A stretch of DNA of 64,000 bases from JAGDZR01 sp049115695 (GCA_049115695.1 JAGDZR010000001.1:310001-374000), one strand, 5' to 3'. Shown: positions 15,128 to 25,560, numbered from the stretch's first letter. The notes: generated by a model not told the origin, from the letters alone. Made by a program: numbers and translations.

Positions 15128-17521
15128 CTACCAGCTGAAACTGTTGATATCCACTAATAAATTGATATAGCTGTCGCGTAATGCCCTGCTAGGATAATGG
15201 TAGTAAGCCATTTCGTACGCTGTTATTGCATCAATGATCAGGTCTTCTTCTAAATAGATTTCGATCATGTTGAGGTAATAGTCCAGCGGCATTCGCTTTT
15301 CAAAATCGATGAGTTTCGGAATCCCTTCTCTTTCTGATTTTTTAGCACCATAAATACCCGTGCTGAACTCTCCACCTTCATTGCTGACATTGATAATGAG
15401 CAATGTCTCATTTAGTAGCCTTGTATCAATCCGAGCAAAATTTTCAGTAGCCGTTTGCTCAAAAACTACTTGATCAAAGATGTTGTTAACTTCAATTTTA
15501 TAGGGCCCTTGGTACAAGGGTGTCCAGGAAATGATGATTTCATCATTGATAAATTCCTGGTTGTAGTCAAAGCCATAGTTTAGCTGAACAAAGGTGCTAT
15601 TGCCAACACATCGGCTCACTGCGCCAGTGGCATTAAGTCTCGCCACCTGATGTTGTGCGGCCATGTCTCCTACGTTTAATGGCAAGGGCAGAGGTTGATC
15701 AATTGTCAACTTGGCTTTCTGCGAGATGGTTTGCGATTTGTCAATTGCTACAAAAGATGTATACGCAGAAAGCAATGAGTATTTCAGTGCAAAGTCAGTC
15801 ATTTCTCGATCCAAAAAGCTACTTGATCCCTGAAAATCAGTTTTCTCTCGATAGGTGTTGTAAGCCCACAATCTTTTTAATCCAGGATCATCCGTTGGCA
15901 CGATTTTACTTATTGGAATAGAAGCGTTGTACACGCCCTGACCATGTAAACCGGAGATGCTGATTGTATCGTTTAATGTACCAAAGTATTTTCCGTAAAT
16001 CATAAGGGGACGTTCGGCCAGGACGTCAGGAATGACTTTAGGATAAACATCGTATACCGAATTATTGCCAAAGTCGACTGTTACATTGGTTAATCCCGGT
16101 TTTTCGATATAGTCAAAGAATTCCTGTGCTTTCTCCATCGCAAACCTGGATGTAGTCACTACGAAAGGCTCTCCTCGTCCAGCTTTTGCAATACCTTCGA
16201 TAAGGTGCCGATTGACGCTAGCCCCAATTCCAAAGGCAAATACATTGACATCATTCAGATTGTTTCTAATCATTTTGAATGCTTTGTCCTCTGCCGATAT
16301 GTATCCATCAGATATGACAATGATCGATGAGGAATGACTTTTGAAGTTCTCCTTCTGATTCAATACATGTTGTAATGCTCGGGTAAGATTTGTGCCTCCA
16401 CCGCTGCTCATGCGGGAGACAAAACGTTGAGCCTCTTTCAGGTTTTGTAGACTAGCAGACTGAGGTTTTCTAAACAATTTCAGGAAATTTGATTCAAACA
16501 ACACAATATTGAATTTGTCTTGTGGTCTGAGTACTTCAAAAAGTCGCCTGGTCAGTTGCTTGGTGATGTCAAGCGGGATGCCATGCATTGAACCACTTAC
16601 ATCCAATAAAAATATGTATTCACGAGGCGGCATATTGAGATTGTGCAATTGCTTGGGGGGCTGAATCATCATGGTGAAGAATTGTTCATTTTCTTCGTTG
16701 TAGGTCATGATGCCTGATGAAACAGACGGACCATTCAGTGAATACTGCAGGATGAAATCTCGGTTACCACCAAATTGATCTGCAATATTGATGCTACCTG
16801 CACATTGCCTGGCACTCGAAAAAGTAAAATCCATTTGATGGCTTATTGATCGCAAACTCCGAATGGGGACACCTGCGGTCAGTTGTATGTCCATATCAAA
16901 GGTATAGTTGGGGAGTGTTTTACTTACCAAATAGGGATTGTGAATCCAGGAATCATCAGTACTCGCAAGTAATTGTTCTTCCTGATATCTTGGACCAACC
17001 ACAGTGGGTATAACCAGTTCATAGATGCCCTTATAGGGTTTGATCATTTCAGTATAGTACAAGGATGTTACAATGGTATCTCCAGGATGAATGTTGCCAA
17101 CCTCCATGGTAAATACGTTCACCCTTTGCTGTTCAAGTAGCGAAGCTGTAAATCCACTGTTGATTGCATTTTGATACTTTCTTCTTGCCTTAGCTTTCTC
17201 AAATATTTCTGCCTGTATTTCTCTTGATCCGATAGTCATTTTCATGTCATATACGGCCGCTTTGGTCGAACCTGGAAAAACGTATTTAGCGTCCATCGGC
17301 AAATAGGTTTCATTAACGAAAGTTTGATTTACCACGATATGGGCAATCATCCCAGAAATATTAACTTCATAATTGATGTTTTTAACCGGCATTAATTTGT
17401 CAGGAAATTGCGTGGATTCGATGGTCATGTATGGAGTTGAGCTTCCTACGAATTCCTGAGCGTAAATTGTACTGACAATAAGAAAGGATATTGCGAGTAT
17501 CATTAGTTTTTGGTGACGCAT
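15128..17521 (-). CDS. secreted VIT and von Willebrand A domain protein
   Basis: 797 residues with a cleavable signal (FLIVSTIYAQ). Residues about 40-165 form a VIT (inter-alpha-trypsin) domain, and the VWA domain begins near residue 300 with an intact MIDAS, DVSGSMHG (Asp307, Ser309, Ser311), plus the downstream GGGTNLTRAL threonine and ISDGYIS. The C-terminal region has a beta-rich stretch and ends in helices (TAYEMAYYHYPSRAL) resembling a TPR. Such proteins are extracellular or periplasmic and bind partners through a metal-dependent site, often structural or adhesive. No exosortase or sorting tail is visible. Role here unknown. Confidence 0.88.
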   Translation of the reverse strand: MRHQKLMILAISFLIVSTIYAQEFVGSSTPYMTIESTQFPDKLMPVKNINYEVNISGMIAHIVVNQTFVNETYLPMDAKYVFPGSTKAAVYDMKMTIGSREIQAEIFEKAKARRKYQNAINSGFTASLLEQQRVNVFTMEVGNIHPGDTIVTSLYYTEMIKPYKGIYELVIPTVVGPRYQEEQLLASTDDSWIHNPYLVSKTLPNYTFDMDIQLTAGVPIRSLRSISHQMDFTFSSARQCAGSINIADQFGGNRDFILQYSLNGPSVSSGIMTYNEENEQFFTMMIQPPKQLHNLNMPPREYIFLLDVSGSMHGIPLDITKQLTRRLFEVLRPQDKFNIVLFESNFLKLFRKPQSASLQNLKEAQRFVSRMSSGGGTNLTRALQHVLNQKENFKSHSSSIIVISDGYISAEDKAFKMIRNNLNDVNVFAFGIGASVNRHLIEGIAKAGRGEPFVVTTSRFAMEKAQEFFDYIEKPGLTNVTVDFGNNSVYDVYPKVIPDVLAERPLMIYGKYFGTLNDTISISGLHGQGVYNASIPISKIVPTDDPGLKRLWAYNTYREKTDFQGSSSFLDREMTDFALKYSLLSAYTSFVAIDKSQTISQKAKLTIDQPLPLPLNVGDMAAQHQVARLNATGAVSRCVGNSTFVQLNYGFDYNQEFINDEIIISWTPLYQGPYKIEVNNIFDQVVFEQTATENFARIDTRLLNETLLIINVSNEGGEFSTGIYGAKKSEREGIPKLIDFEKRMPLDYYLNMIEIYLEEDLIIDAITAYEMAYYHYPSRALRDSYINLLVDINSFSW

Positions 17522-17698
17522 AAATGTTGTTTTAGTTAAAAAATATATTTAAATAATCATATTTATTTATGACATCAATTCGTCTCAGGTAACCTCTTAC
17601 CTCATGATCATTTTATAACATATTGATTAACTGACAGTTATTATGAAACTTATCTTAGGTCAAATTCTTTGGGGAAAAGTCATATGAGGGGATTTCCT

Positions 17699-19099
17699 CT
17701 ACTCTTCAGTAAAATATTTCAATCGATGCTTTTCAGCTTTCATGAGCAGATCATTCGCAATCTTGGGATGCCGGAAGGCAACATTTTTAGTCTCATAAGG
17801 ATCAGTTTCAAGGTCAAACAAACTCATGTCAATTTTAGCCTGCTCATACTTCCCGGGAATTCCATCTGCACCATCGGATGCCAGCGTGCGATACGAATGA
17901 GGTAAATGCATTTTAAAGCGACCATCACTACTCATGATCACTTCAAAGTTTTGATTATTGCTAAAGGCATAATACTCCTGTGGATTCGGCGCATTTGGAT
18001 CTCCTAACAACAAGGGCCAGACATTTTTACCGTCAATATCACCTGTAGGTAAGTCAATCCCAATAAGCTGACTAAGTGTGGGCAATAGATCTATCGTCAT
18101 GAAGGTCACATCAGATTTCCTCCCTGCATCCAGTTGTGCGGGATATTTGATAATGCAAGGAGATCGAACCCCTCCGTCAAAGGAAGTCCCCTTTGCTTCC
18201 CGGAATGGTGTTTTGCCAGCATGATTACCGTAGCTTATCCAGGGACCATTATCTGATGAAAAAATGACGATGGTATTTTCTTCAAGTCCATTACGCTTGA
18301 GTGCATCATTGATTTGTCCAATGGACCAATCTAATTCCATCGTAACATCTCCATAAATACCCTGTCCCGATTTACCCTGAAAAGATTCACTAGCATAAAT
18401 AGGAACATGAGGCATTGAGTGCGGGACATACAGGAAAAAGGGATTGTCTTTATTTTTCTCAATAAATGATACCGCAGACTCAGTAGCCCATTTTGTTAGA
18501 TTTTCCTGATGTTTGTGATCCACTTCTGGTATGATGACTTCTCCATTCTTCCAAAACTTCAATGGCTCCTTTCCCCAATAATCAGGATTCTCTGGATGAT
18601 GTTGCCACATGTCGTTGCTGTACATCAGACCGGCAGTCTCGTCAAACCCTCTGGCATGTGGGCGTGTGTCTGGCTGATCTCCTATGTGCCACTTTCCAAA
18701 CCATGCTGTAGCGTATCCAACCGATTTAAATATTTCAGACATGATAGGAAAGGTTGTATCAAGCCCCTTGGCGTTGGGGCCATGAGCGCCAAATACACGA
18801 GTTCTGCCTGGATAACATCCGGAAAGTAGGGCGGCTCTGGAGGCGGAACAAACGGCTTGGGGGACATAGAAGTTGGTATAGGTAACACCCTCGTCTGATA
18901 GCTGTTGAATTTTTGGAGTTGGAACTGTGACATCATCAAAAGGGCTAAAATCCCCATATCCGGCATCATCAAGGAATATGATGACAACATTGGGTGGATT
19001 TGGATTTATCTTCTTTTCACATGAACATAAAACACTCATGATTACAAAACCGAAAGACAATAACCCGAGGGACTTCATGGAACCTGTAACAGTCGACAT
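17699..19099 (-). CDS. lipoprotein arylsulfatase, S1 family
   Basis: 466 residues; Met8 (start at 19078) is an alternative. The signal ends near VLCSC, suggesting a lipoprotein. The formylglycine motif is CSASRAALLSG with Cys84, the CxAxR variant; the first metal ligands are DD at 44-45 (IFLDDAGYGD), and GKWHIGD and SSDNGPW carry the remaining catalytic residues, as in arylsulfatase A-like enzymes. It lies opposite to, and 487 bases from, a fucosidase gene that heads the plus-strand hydrolase series, so it probably removes sulfate esters from the same glycan. Differs clearly from the other sulfatase of the window. Confidence 0.93.
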   Translation of the reverse strand: MSTVTGSMKSLGLLSFGFVIMSVLCSCEKKINPNPPNVVIIFLDDAGYGDFSPFDDVTVPTPKIQQLSDEGVTYTNFYVPQAVCSASRAALLSGCYPGRTRVFGAHGPNAKGLDTTFPIMSEIFKSVGYATAWFGKWHIGDQPDTRPHARGFDETAGLMYSNDMWQHHPENPDYWGKEPLKFWKNGEVIIPEVDHKHQENLTKWATESAVSFIEKNKDNPFFLYVPHSMPHVPIYASESFQGKSGQGIYGDVTMELDWSIGQINDALKRNGLEENTIVIFSSDNGPWISYGNHAGKTPFREAKGTSFDGGVRSPCIIKYPAQLDAGRKSDVTFMTIDLLPTLSQLIGIDLPTGDIDGKNVWPLLLGDPNAPNPQEYYAFSNNQNFEVIMSSDGRFKMHLPHSYRTLASDGADGIPGKYEQAKIDMSLFDLETDPYETKNVAFRHPKIANDLLMKAEKHRLKYFTEE

Positions 19100-19586
19100 T
19101 TTGATAATTGATATTAAATTTTAGTAAAAAAAATATTTAGGGTGCAATATAATCAGGTTCGATATTTACACCAGATATGGGTTGTTATGATCTGAGATGA
19201 ATCGTTCGAGTGCTTTTGATAGCATGTATTATGACCAGTGGTCGCCATGAAGTGTGACACCAGCGGACGGAAAGTAGCCGTACAAGTTGAGAGAAAAATT
19301 TACTTGTTTCGGGCCTTTGAAATTTAGATTTAGTTGGGATAAAAACTTAAAAAATCTATTCTGTTATCTAGGATTCCTTAAGAATGCTCTAATAAATGTA
19401 AAAAATACAGTACATTTGGTTTGATAGATTCCAGATAAGGTTAATACTGTAAGAACAGAATGGCTTTATTTGGAATAGATCAGTATGTGTATGAATACAC
19501 TCCCTCTCTGATTCATTACGCAAAGCATCGATTTTAATGATTAGTCAAAGACATAGTTATTAGGATTGGAAATTAAAGCTTGAGTT
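19100..19586. other. 487-base divergent regulatory region between sulfatase and fucosidase genes
   Basis: No convincing gene. Its right half is AT-rich and contains AAATGTA (19394-19400) and TACATTT (19411-19417), an inverted repeat with a 10-base spacer; the second arm overlaps TACATTTG (19411-19418), a perfect TAnnTTTG box pointing towards the fucosidase gene 169 bases away. A clear -33 partner is missing. The interval is long enough to hold control sites for both the sulfatase and the downstream hydrolase genes. Confidence 0.45.
19411..19418 (+). promoter_or_regulatory. possible -7 promoter box upstream of the hydrolase cluster
   Basis: TACATTTG matches the Bacteroidota -7 consensus TAnnTTTG exactly. 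It overlaps one arm of an inverted repeat (19394-19417), so a regulator bound there would compete with or contact RNA polymerase. No good -33 box is present, hence the low confidence. Confidence 0.3.
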
Positions 19587-21128
19587 ATGAAGAAAATATT
19601 TGGAATCATATGGGTGATTACTTGTGCTTCATGTACAAATAATACTAAAACATTTCCAGAACTTCCTGAAAATCTGGCGTATGAGCCGAATTGGGAATCG
19701 CTTTCCACCAATCCTAAGGAGCCTGAATGGTTCAAAGATGCCAAACTCGGTATTTATTTTCATTGGGGTGTATATAGTGTGCCTGCGTATTACAATGAAT
19801 GGTATCCCAGGTGGATGTATTTCAAGGATCGTGGGGATAAGTGGGGCTGGCAAGTCAATCCATATCATGAAAAAACATATGGCTCTTTAGATGAATTCAA
19901 TTACCACGATTTTGTTCCCATGTTCAAGGCAGAACAATTTGACGCTCAGCAATGGGTGTCCGCATTTAAGCTCGCAGGAGCCAGATTTGCAGGACCCGTC
20001 GCACAACACCACGACGGGTTTGCGATGTGGGCCAGTGACGTCAATCCATGGAATGTTCAAGACATGGGACCTCTAAAAGATATTACTGGCCTCTTATACA
20101 AAGAACTTCGTAAGCATGACATCAAGACGATAGCAACTTTTCATCATGCACGACTTGGTCAACGTTATGCAAAGGACACAGCCAATTGGGCGGGGAACGG
20201 GCCTGATGTCGGATGGGATAGTCACTATCCCTATCACCCTGATCTGATTACATCCACTACTGATTCGTTACTGAGAAGACTCTATGGCAATTTGGAAATT
20301 GACGAATTTCATGACTACTGGTTGAATCAGGTAAAAGAAGTAGTAGACAAATATGGGCCTGACATGATCTGGTTTGATTCATGGTTGGATGAAATTCCAG
20401 ACGAATACAGAAGCAGGATGGTGGCTCATCATTTCAATAGTGGAGTCGCTAATAATCAAGAACCTTTAGTTGCCTATAAACAGGAAGATTTACCCGATAA
20501 TGTGGGGGTCTTGGACATAGAACAAGGCGGAAAGACAGATATTTCTGAGGATTACTGGCTAACAGATATCACCATCAGTAGAGGATCATGGTGTTATACA
20601 AAAGACCTATCGTACAAAGAGCCAGAATTGATCATTCGAAATATGATTGATGTTTGGAGCAAGAAAGGCATTGTCTTGTTAAATGTATCGCCAAGAGCAG
20701 ATGGAGTTATTCCTGAAAAACAGCTGAATATATTGAATGAAATCGGTGCTTGGATTAGGAAGCATGAAGAAGCTGTATATGAAACAAGAACCTATACAAT
20801 TTATGGGTATGGTGCAGCGGCATTTGAAGAGGGGCATTTTGGAGGTCAGTCAGCTACTATGACATATAGCAATAATGACTTTCGATTTACCACATCAAAG
20901 GATGGTAAATCGATATACGTGTACGTCCTAGGCATGCCGGAAGCGAATGCTTCTCTTGCAATCGGACATATCGTTGAAAATCTGAGTGGAGGGATAAAGC
21001 GTGTATCAGTAGTGGGAGATGATTCAAATTTAACATGGTCCATAGATAACAATGAACTGGTAATAAAAACTCCAGATGCTGCTAAAATGGATGAGGTGGT
21101 TACTGTCTTTAAAATTGAAGTGATTTAA
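19587..21128 (+). CDS. alpha-L-fucosidase, GH29
   Basis: 513 residues with a probable lipoprotein signal (ITCASC, Cys16). The GH29 barrel is clear: WFKDAKLGIYFHWGVYSVP near residue 48, HHDGFAMWAS at about 141-150, and the catalytic nucleophile Asp264 in DMIWFDSWLDE. A C-terminal beta-sandwich follows after about residue 400, ending in a domain with FTTSKDGKSIYVYVLG, usual for family A. The enzyme releases L-fucose from glycan ends and probably works at the outer membrane or periplasm. First plus-strand gene of the hydrolase series, 140 bases before the GH127/146 gene. Confidence 0.93.
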   Translation: MKKIFGIIWVITCASCTNNTKTFPELPENLAYEPNWESLSTNPKEPEWFKDAKLGIYFHWGVYSVPAYYNEWYPRWMYFKDRGDKWGWQVNPYHEKTYGSLDEFNYHDFVPMFKAEQFDAQQWVSAFKLAGARFAGPVAQHHDGFAMWASDVNPWNVQDMGPLKDITGLLYKELRKHDIKTIATFHHARLGQRYAKDTANWAGNGPDVGWDSHYPYHPDLITSTTDSLLRRLYGNLEIDEFHDYWLNQVKEVVDKYGPDMIWFDSWLDEIPDEYRSRMVAHHFNSGVANNQEPLVAYKQEDLPDNVGVLDIEQGGKTDISEDYWLTDITISRGSWCYTKDLSYKEPELIIRNMIDVWSKKGIVLLNVSPRADGVIPEKQLNILNEIGAWIRKHEEAVYETRTYTIYGYGAAAFEEGHFGGQSATMTYSNNDFRFTTSKDGKSIYVYVLGMPEANASLAIGHIVENLSGGIKRVSVVGDDSNLTWSIDNNELVIKTPDAAKMDEVVTVFKIEVI

Positions 21129-21268
21129 GACAATAGTTTCTGTGAGAGTGATGTATTTGGGATCTCTACCAAGTGGAGCTTCATTAGAAGTGGTGGACGA
21201 TTATTTTGAGTGGAGAAGAACTCCGGAAGGACAAGAATGGGCTAAGTAAAATTTATACTTTATCTAGA

Positions 21269-23656
21269 ATGAAAAAAAAATTGCAAATATCCTTAGCACT
21301 AGGTTGTATTTTATTCTGCTCTCTTCAATTGAAAAGTCAAAGCAGGCTGTATGCCAATGAATTTGATCTCTCCGAAATTCAATTATTGGATGGCCCTTTT
21401 AAGCAAGCGCGAGATCTTAATATCAAGGTGCTTTTGCAGTACGATGTGGATAGGCTATTGGCACCTTACCTCAAAGAAGCAGGATTACCTCCAAAAGCTG
21501 ATAGTTATCCCAATTGGATTGGTCTCGATGGACATGTTGGCGGGCATTATCTCACCGCCATGGCCATGAATTATGAGGCTACAGGCAATTTAGAATGTAA
21601 GCGCCGCATGGACTACATGCTTTCAGAACTCAAAATATGTCAGGAAGCGAATGCGAAAAACAATCCTGAATGGGCAGTGGGATATATAGGTGGCGTTCCT
21701 AACAGTGCAGAATTGTGGAATACGTTTAAGAATGGTGATTTTGATAACTATTTCTCCAAATGGGTTCCTTTCTATAATGTTCATAAAATGTATGCCGGCC
21801 TTCGAGACAGCTGGCTTTATACGGGGAATGACTTGGGCAAGGAAATGTTTCTTGCATTCTGTGATTGGGCAATAAATCTGACACAAAACCTCACTGACGA
21901 ACAAATGGAGACTGTACTCGACATGGAGCATGGAGGCATGAACGAAAGTTTTGCAGATGCCTATCAGATGACAGGTGATCCTAAATATTTACTTGCTGCA
22001 CAAAGATTTTCACACAAAGATTTTTTGGAACCCGCCTCGAAAGGAGTAGACAATTTGGATAACAAACACGCAAATACACAAATTCCAAAATTTGTTGGTT
22101 TCGAACGAATTGCTGAAGTAAGTAAAAATGATCAATACGACGATGCAAGTCAATTTTTTTGGAACACGGTCACGAAAGAACGCTCACTAGCCATTGGTGG
22201 TAACAGCAGAAGAGAACACTTTCCTAATAAAGAAGTCACCATTGATTACATCTACGAGGATGAAGGCCCGGAAACGTGCAATTCGTACAACATGCTCAAA
22301 TTGACAGAAGATCTATTCAGGCAACATCCAGAAGCTAAATATGTCGACTACTACGAACGAACACTCTACAACCACATACTGTCTTCTCAACATCCGGAGC
22401 ATGGCGGTTACGTGTACTTTACACCAACTCGTCCAAGGCATTATAGGGTGTATTCAGCGCCAAATCAAGCCATGTGGTGTTGCGTAGGCTCTGGGATGGA
22501 AAATCATGGTAAATACAACCAGTTTATTTACACACGAGCTGATGAAAGCCTGTATGTCAACTTGTTCATAGCTTCAGAACTTAACTGGAAAGATAAGAAT
22601 GTGAAAATCAGACAGGATACTGATTTTCCTTTCAAAGGACAAACGAAATTGACAATTGTAGAAGGTGCAGCTAAATTCAAATTGAAAATAAGGTATCCCG
22701 GGTGGGTGGATCAAGGTACATTAAAAATTACCATTAATGGAGAAGAGCAAGTTTTTGATGGAATGCCGTCATCTTATGTGACGCTTGACAGGAAATGGAA
22801 GAAGGGTGATGTAATGGAAATGGAGCTCCCAATGAAAATCACGACTGAAAGTCTGCCTAACGTTCCAGAGTATGTGGCTTTTTTGAATGGACCCATCGTA
22901 TTGGGAGCGTCAACCGGTACTGAAGATTTGAAAGGAATTATCGCTGATGACAGCCGCTTCGGTCAAATTCCGATGGGTGAAAAACTACCTATTGATCTGG
23001 CGCCAATTCTCATTGATGATAACATCGATTTGATCGGCAACAAACTTATTCCAATAGAAAATCAGCCATTAAATTATAGTTTAAATATTGATGATTCGAA
23101 GGACATTAATCTTAAACCCTTTTTTCAAATACATGATGCACGTTATATGTTGTATTGGTTGACTTTGACGAATAGCCAATATGAGTCTTATACAGATTCT
23201 CTTGCCGGTATCGAAGCGGAAAAACTGGCTATTGAAAAACGCACTGTTGATTTTGTCACTCCCGGAGAGCAGCAACCGGAAGCGGACCACTTAATGCAAA
23301 TGGAAAACTCCACATCAGGTAACAACCTGAATCAATTTTATCGCATTGCAAGATCTGAAGGTTATTTCAGCTACGAATTGGCTACTGGATCGGCAAAACA
23401 GCTGAGTCTATTGGTTCGTTATTTTGGGGCCGAGTGGGGAAAACGAAAGTTTGATATTTATATAGATGACGAAAAACTGTTAACTGAGGATAATACAGGT
23501 CGCTGGAACATAGCCATTATGCAGGATGTACTTTATCCCATTCCAAATGGCATGATCAAGGATAAAAATAGTATCCGCATAAAGTTTCAGGCGTTACCCG
23601 AAAATACCGCTGGGGGTGTTTATTCAATCAGATTAATCAAGAATCAGACAGAATGA
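21269..23656 (+). CDS. beta-L-arabinofuranosidase-type glycoside hydrolase, GH127/GH146
   Basis: 795 residues from the ATG at 21269, which gives a clean signal peptide (ISLALGCILFCSLQ); an in-frame ATG at 21206 lacks one. The zinc/catalytic cluster of this family is intact: Glu335 and Cys337 in GPETCNSYNMLK and Cys404-Cys405 in MWCCVGSG, matching Glu338, Cys340, Cys417 and Cys418 of the GH127 prototype, in which one Cys is the nucleophile. HVGGHYLTAMAMNYEAT is a further family signature. The C-terminal half has two beta domains, including YMLYWLTLT. It should remove beta-L-arabinofuranose (or a similar furanose). GH127 and GH146 are hard to tell apart by eye. Confidence 0.9.
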   Translation: MKKKLQISLALGCILFCSLQLKSQSRLYANEFDLSEIQLLDGPFKQARDLNIKVLLQYDVDRLLAPYLKEAGLPPKADSYPNWIGLDGHVGGHYLTAMAMNYEATGNLECKRRMDYMLSELKICQEANAKNNPEWAVGYIGGVPNSAELWNTFKNGDFDNYFSKWVPFYNVHKMYAGLRDSWLYTGNDLGKEMFLAFCDWAINLTQNLTDEQMETVLDMEHGGMNESFADAYQMTGDPKYLLAAQRFSHKDFLEPASKGVDNLDNKHANTQIPKFVGFERIAEVSKNDQYDDASQFFWNTVTKERSLAIGGNSRREHFPNKEVTIDYIYEDEGPETCNSYNMLKLTEDLFRQHPEAKYVDYYERTLYNHILSSQHPEHGGYVYFTPTRPRHYRVYSAPNQAMWCCVGSGMENHGKYNQFIYTRADESLYVNLFIASELNWKDKNVKIRQDTDFPFKGQTKLTIVEGAAKFKLKIRYPGWVDQGTLKITINGEEQVFDGMPSSYVTLDRKWKKGDVMEMELPMKITTESLPNVPEYVAFLNGPIVLGASTGTEDLKGIIADDSRFGQIPMGEKLPIDLAPILIDDNIDLIGNKLIPIENQPLNYSLNIDDSKDINLKPFFQIHDARYMLYWLTLTNSQYESYTDSLAGIEAEKLAIEKRTVDFVTPGEQQPEADHLMQMENSTSGNNLNQFYRIARSEGYFSYELATGSAKQLSLLVRYFGAEWGKRKFDIYIDDEKLLTEDNTGRWNIAIMQDVLYPIPNGMIKDKNSIRIKFQALPENTAGGVYSIRLIKNQTE

Positions 23657-23753
23657 GCTATTCAAGCAGGACAGAATTGAAATGCAATGAAGTTGCATTC
23701 ATTTTAGGATATTAGGATAGTATAGAATTAGAACCAATAAACAAGTGAAAATA

Positions 23754-25529
23754 ATGAGTCGAATTAAATTTCCAATCATGTCGGTTTTGACAATGATGGC
23801 TGTTTTAACAGTTTTTGCCAGTTCAGGTGATAAGGATAAGAAGGCAGCACCCAAAACTGCTCCGGTGTTTTCAAAAGTAGTCTATCAGGGAAACGATGAG
23901 GTATACATTAATAACCCCTTGGAAGAAGGTGAGTTTTACAATCCTATACTTCAGGGATGTTATCCAGATCCTGCCATTACTAAGAAAGGTAATGACTATT
24001 ATCTGGTGGTTTCCTCTTTCGCTATGTTTCCTGGGGTTCCAATTTTCCATTCAAATGACCTGGTCAACTGGACTCAGTTAGGTCATGTATTGGACAGGCC
24101 ATCTCAATTAGACGTGCACGATACCGGCATTAGCGCAGGTGTTTACGCACCTGGAATCACCTACAATCAGTACAATGATACATTCTATATGATCACAACT
24201 GCTTTTGCTGGTAGTACTAAGTTGCCGGGTGTGCTCGGAAATTTTTTAGTAAAAACCAAAGACCCTAAAAAGGGGTGGAGTGATCCTTACAAGTTGGATT
24301 TTGCCGGAATTGATCCTTCCATCTTTTTTGATGATGATGGGAAGGCATATATTGTTCACAATGATGCACCAAATGAAGGTGAGGAGTTATATGGCGGCCA
24401 TCGTGTTATCAAAGTGTGGGAATACGATGTTGAAAAAGATCAAGTCATCAAAGGAACAGACAAAATCATCGTAAATGGTGGAGTAGATTTAGATGACAAG
24501 CCAATTTGGATAGAAGCACCACACCTATACAAGAGAGATGGAAAGTACTACTTGATGTGTGCTGAAGGCGGAACAGGCGGATGGCATAGTGAAGTGGTAT
24601 TCATCAGTGATAGCCCAAAAGGGCCATTTATTCCAGCGCCAAGCAACCCAATTTTAACTCAGCGATATTTCCCGAAGGAGCGGGAAAATAAGGTAGACTG
24701 GGCGGGTCATGCAGATATTATCGAAGGGCCTGATGGCAAATACTATGGCGTGTTTTTGGCGATTAGACCCAATGAGAAAGATCAGGTAAATACAGGTAGA
24801 GAAACATTCATTTTACCAGTGGATTGGTCAGGAGAATTTCCGGTTTTTGAAAATGGATTGGTACCAATGGAACCAAAATTACAATTACCGAAGGGAGTTG
24901 AAAACAGAGCTGGACAGGATGGTTTTTTTCCAAATGGAAACTTCACGTATACAGAGGATTTTAGTGCTGAAAAGCTCGACTATCGATGGATAGGGTTGAG
25001 AGGACCAAGAGAAGAGTTTATGTCCTTAACCAAGAACGGAGTTCAGATAACACCATTCGAGACAAACATCAAGGAGTTAAAACCTACTGCTACACTTTTC
25101 CACAGACAGATGCATAAAAATTTCAGTTTTACAACTGAGATGAGCTATAAACCTCAGTCTGAAAAGGACCTGGCAGGGATTACATGTGTGCAAAATGAAA
25201 ATTCAAATTTTGTATTTGGGGTGACGAAAGTTGGTAAGGAGTACTTACTATTGTTGGAGCAAACTGAGTCAACAGGTAGAGGAAGAGATAGAAAAGTTAC
25301 TTCGGAAGTCCTGGCATCCACAAAAGTAGATATTGGTAATCCAATTCAGCTTCAGGTTTCGGCTATTGGCAATGATTATCAATTTGAATATGCTGTGGAT
25401 GGAGGAGATTTTCAAAGCCTTGGCGGAACAGTTCCTGGCGATGTGCTGTCGACCAATAAGGCAGGTGGATTTACAGGTGCAATGATTGGGTTATACGCTA
25501 CTTCAGCTAATACCTCATTGCCTAAATAA
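23754..25529 (+). CDS. glycoside hydrolase family 43 (beta-xylosidase/arabinofuranosidase-like)
   Basis: 591 residues from ATG 23754 (a GTG nine bases earlier is possible), with an N-terminal hydrophobic leader. The five-blade propeller has the three GH43 acids: base Asp72 in YPDPAI, Asp187 in GIDPSIFFDDDG and acid Glu254 in WIEAPHLYK. After about residue 390 a beta-sandwich domain of the GH43_C2 kind follows (YTEDFSAEKLDYRWIGLRG). This architecture is typical of exo-acting beta-xylosidases and arabinofuranosidases. Its last 44 bases overlap an upstream extension of the esterase frame, but the esterase most likely starts at 25561, leaving 31 bases between them; same operon. Confidence 0.92.
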   Translation: MSRIKFPIMSVLTMMAVLTVFASSGDKDKKAAPKTAPVFSKVVYQGNDEVYINNPLEEGEFYNPILQGCYPDPAITKKGNDYYLVVSSFAMFPGVPIFHSNDLVNWTQLGHVLDRPSQLDVHDTGISAGVYAPGITYNQYNDTFYMITTAFAGSTKLPGVLGNFLVKTKDPKKGWSDPYKLDFAGIDPSIFFDDDGKAYIVHNDAPNEGEELYGGHRVIKVWEYDVEKDQVIKGTDKIIVNGGVDLDDKPIWIEAPHLYKRDGKYYLMCAEGGTGGWHSEVVFISDSPKGPFIPAPSNPILTQRYFPKERENKVDWAGHADIIEGPDGKYYGVFLAIRPNEKDQVNTGRETFILPVDWSGEFPVFENGLVPMEPKLQLPKGVENRAGQDGFFPNGNFTYTEDFSAEKLDYRWIGLRGPREEFMSLTKNGVQITPFETNIKELKPTATLFHRQMHKNFSFTTEMSYKPQSEKDLAGITCVQNENSNFVFGVTKVGKEYLLLLEQTESTGRGRDRKVTSEVLASTKVDIGNPIQLQVSAIGNDYQFEYAVDGGDFQSLGGTVPGDVLSTNKAGGFTGAMIGLYATSANTSLPK

Positions 25530-25560
25530 TTTTCGCAGGACTAGACTTATCGATTTTGAA

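Noticed and set aside
19215..19370. Minus-strand frame in the sulfatase-fucosidase spacer ending in a protein-like stretch (SAGVTLHGDHWS)
   Set aside because: It lacks a start codon, its upstream half is AT-rich low-complexity sequence, and a 40-codon open stretch is expected by chance in a spacer of this size.
23745..25529. The two GH43 genes as a recent tandem duplication
   Set aside because: Their sequences differ throughout, including the residues around the catalytic acids, and they are separated by an esterase gene; they belong to different subfamilies.
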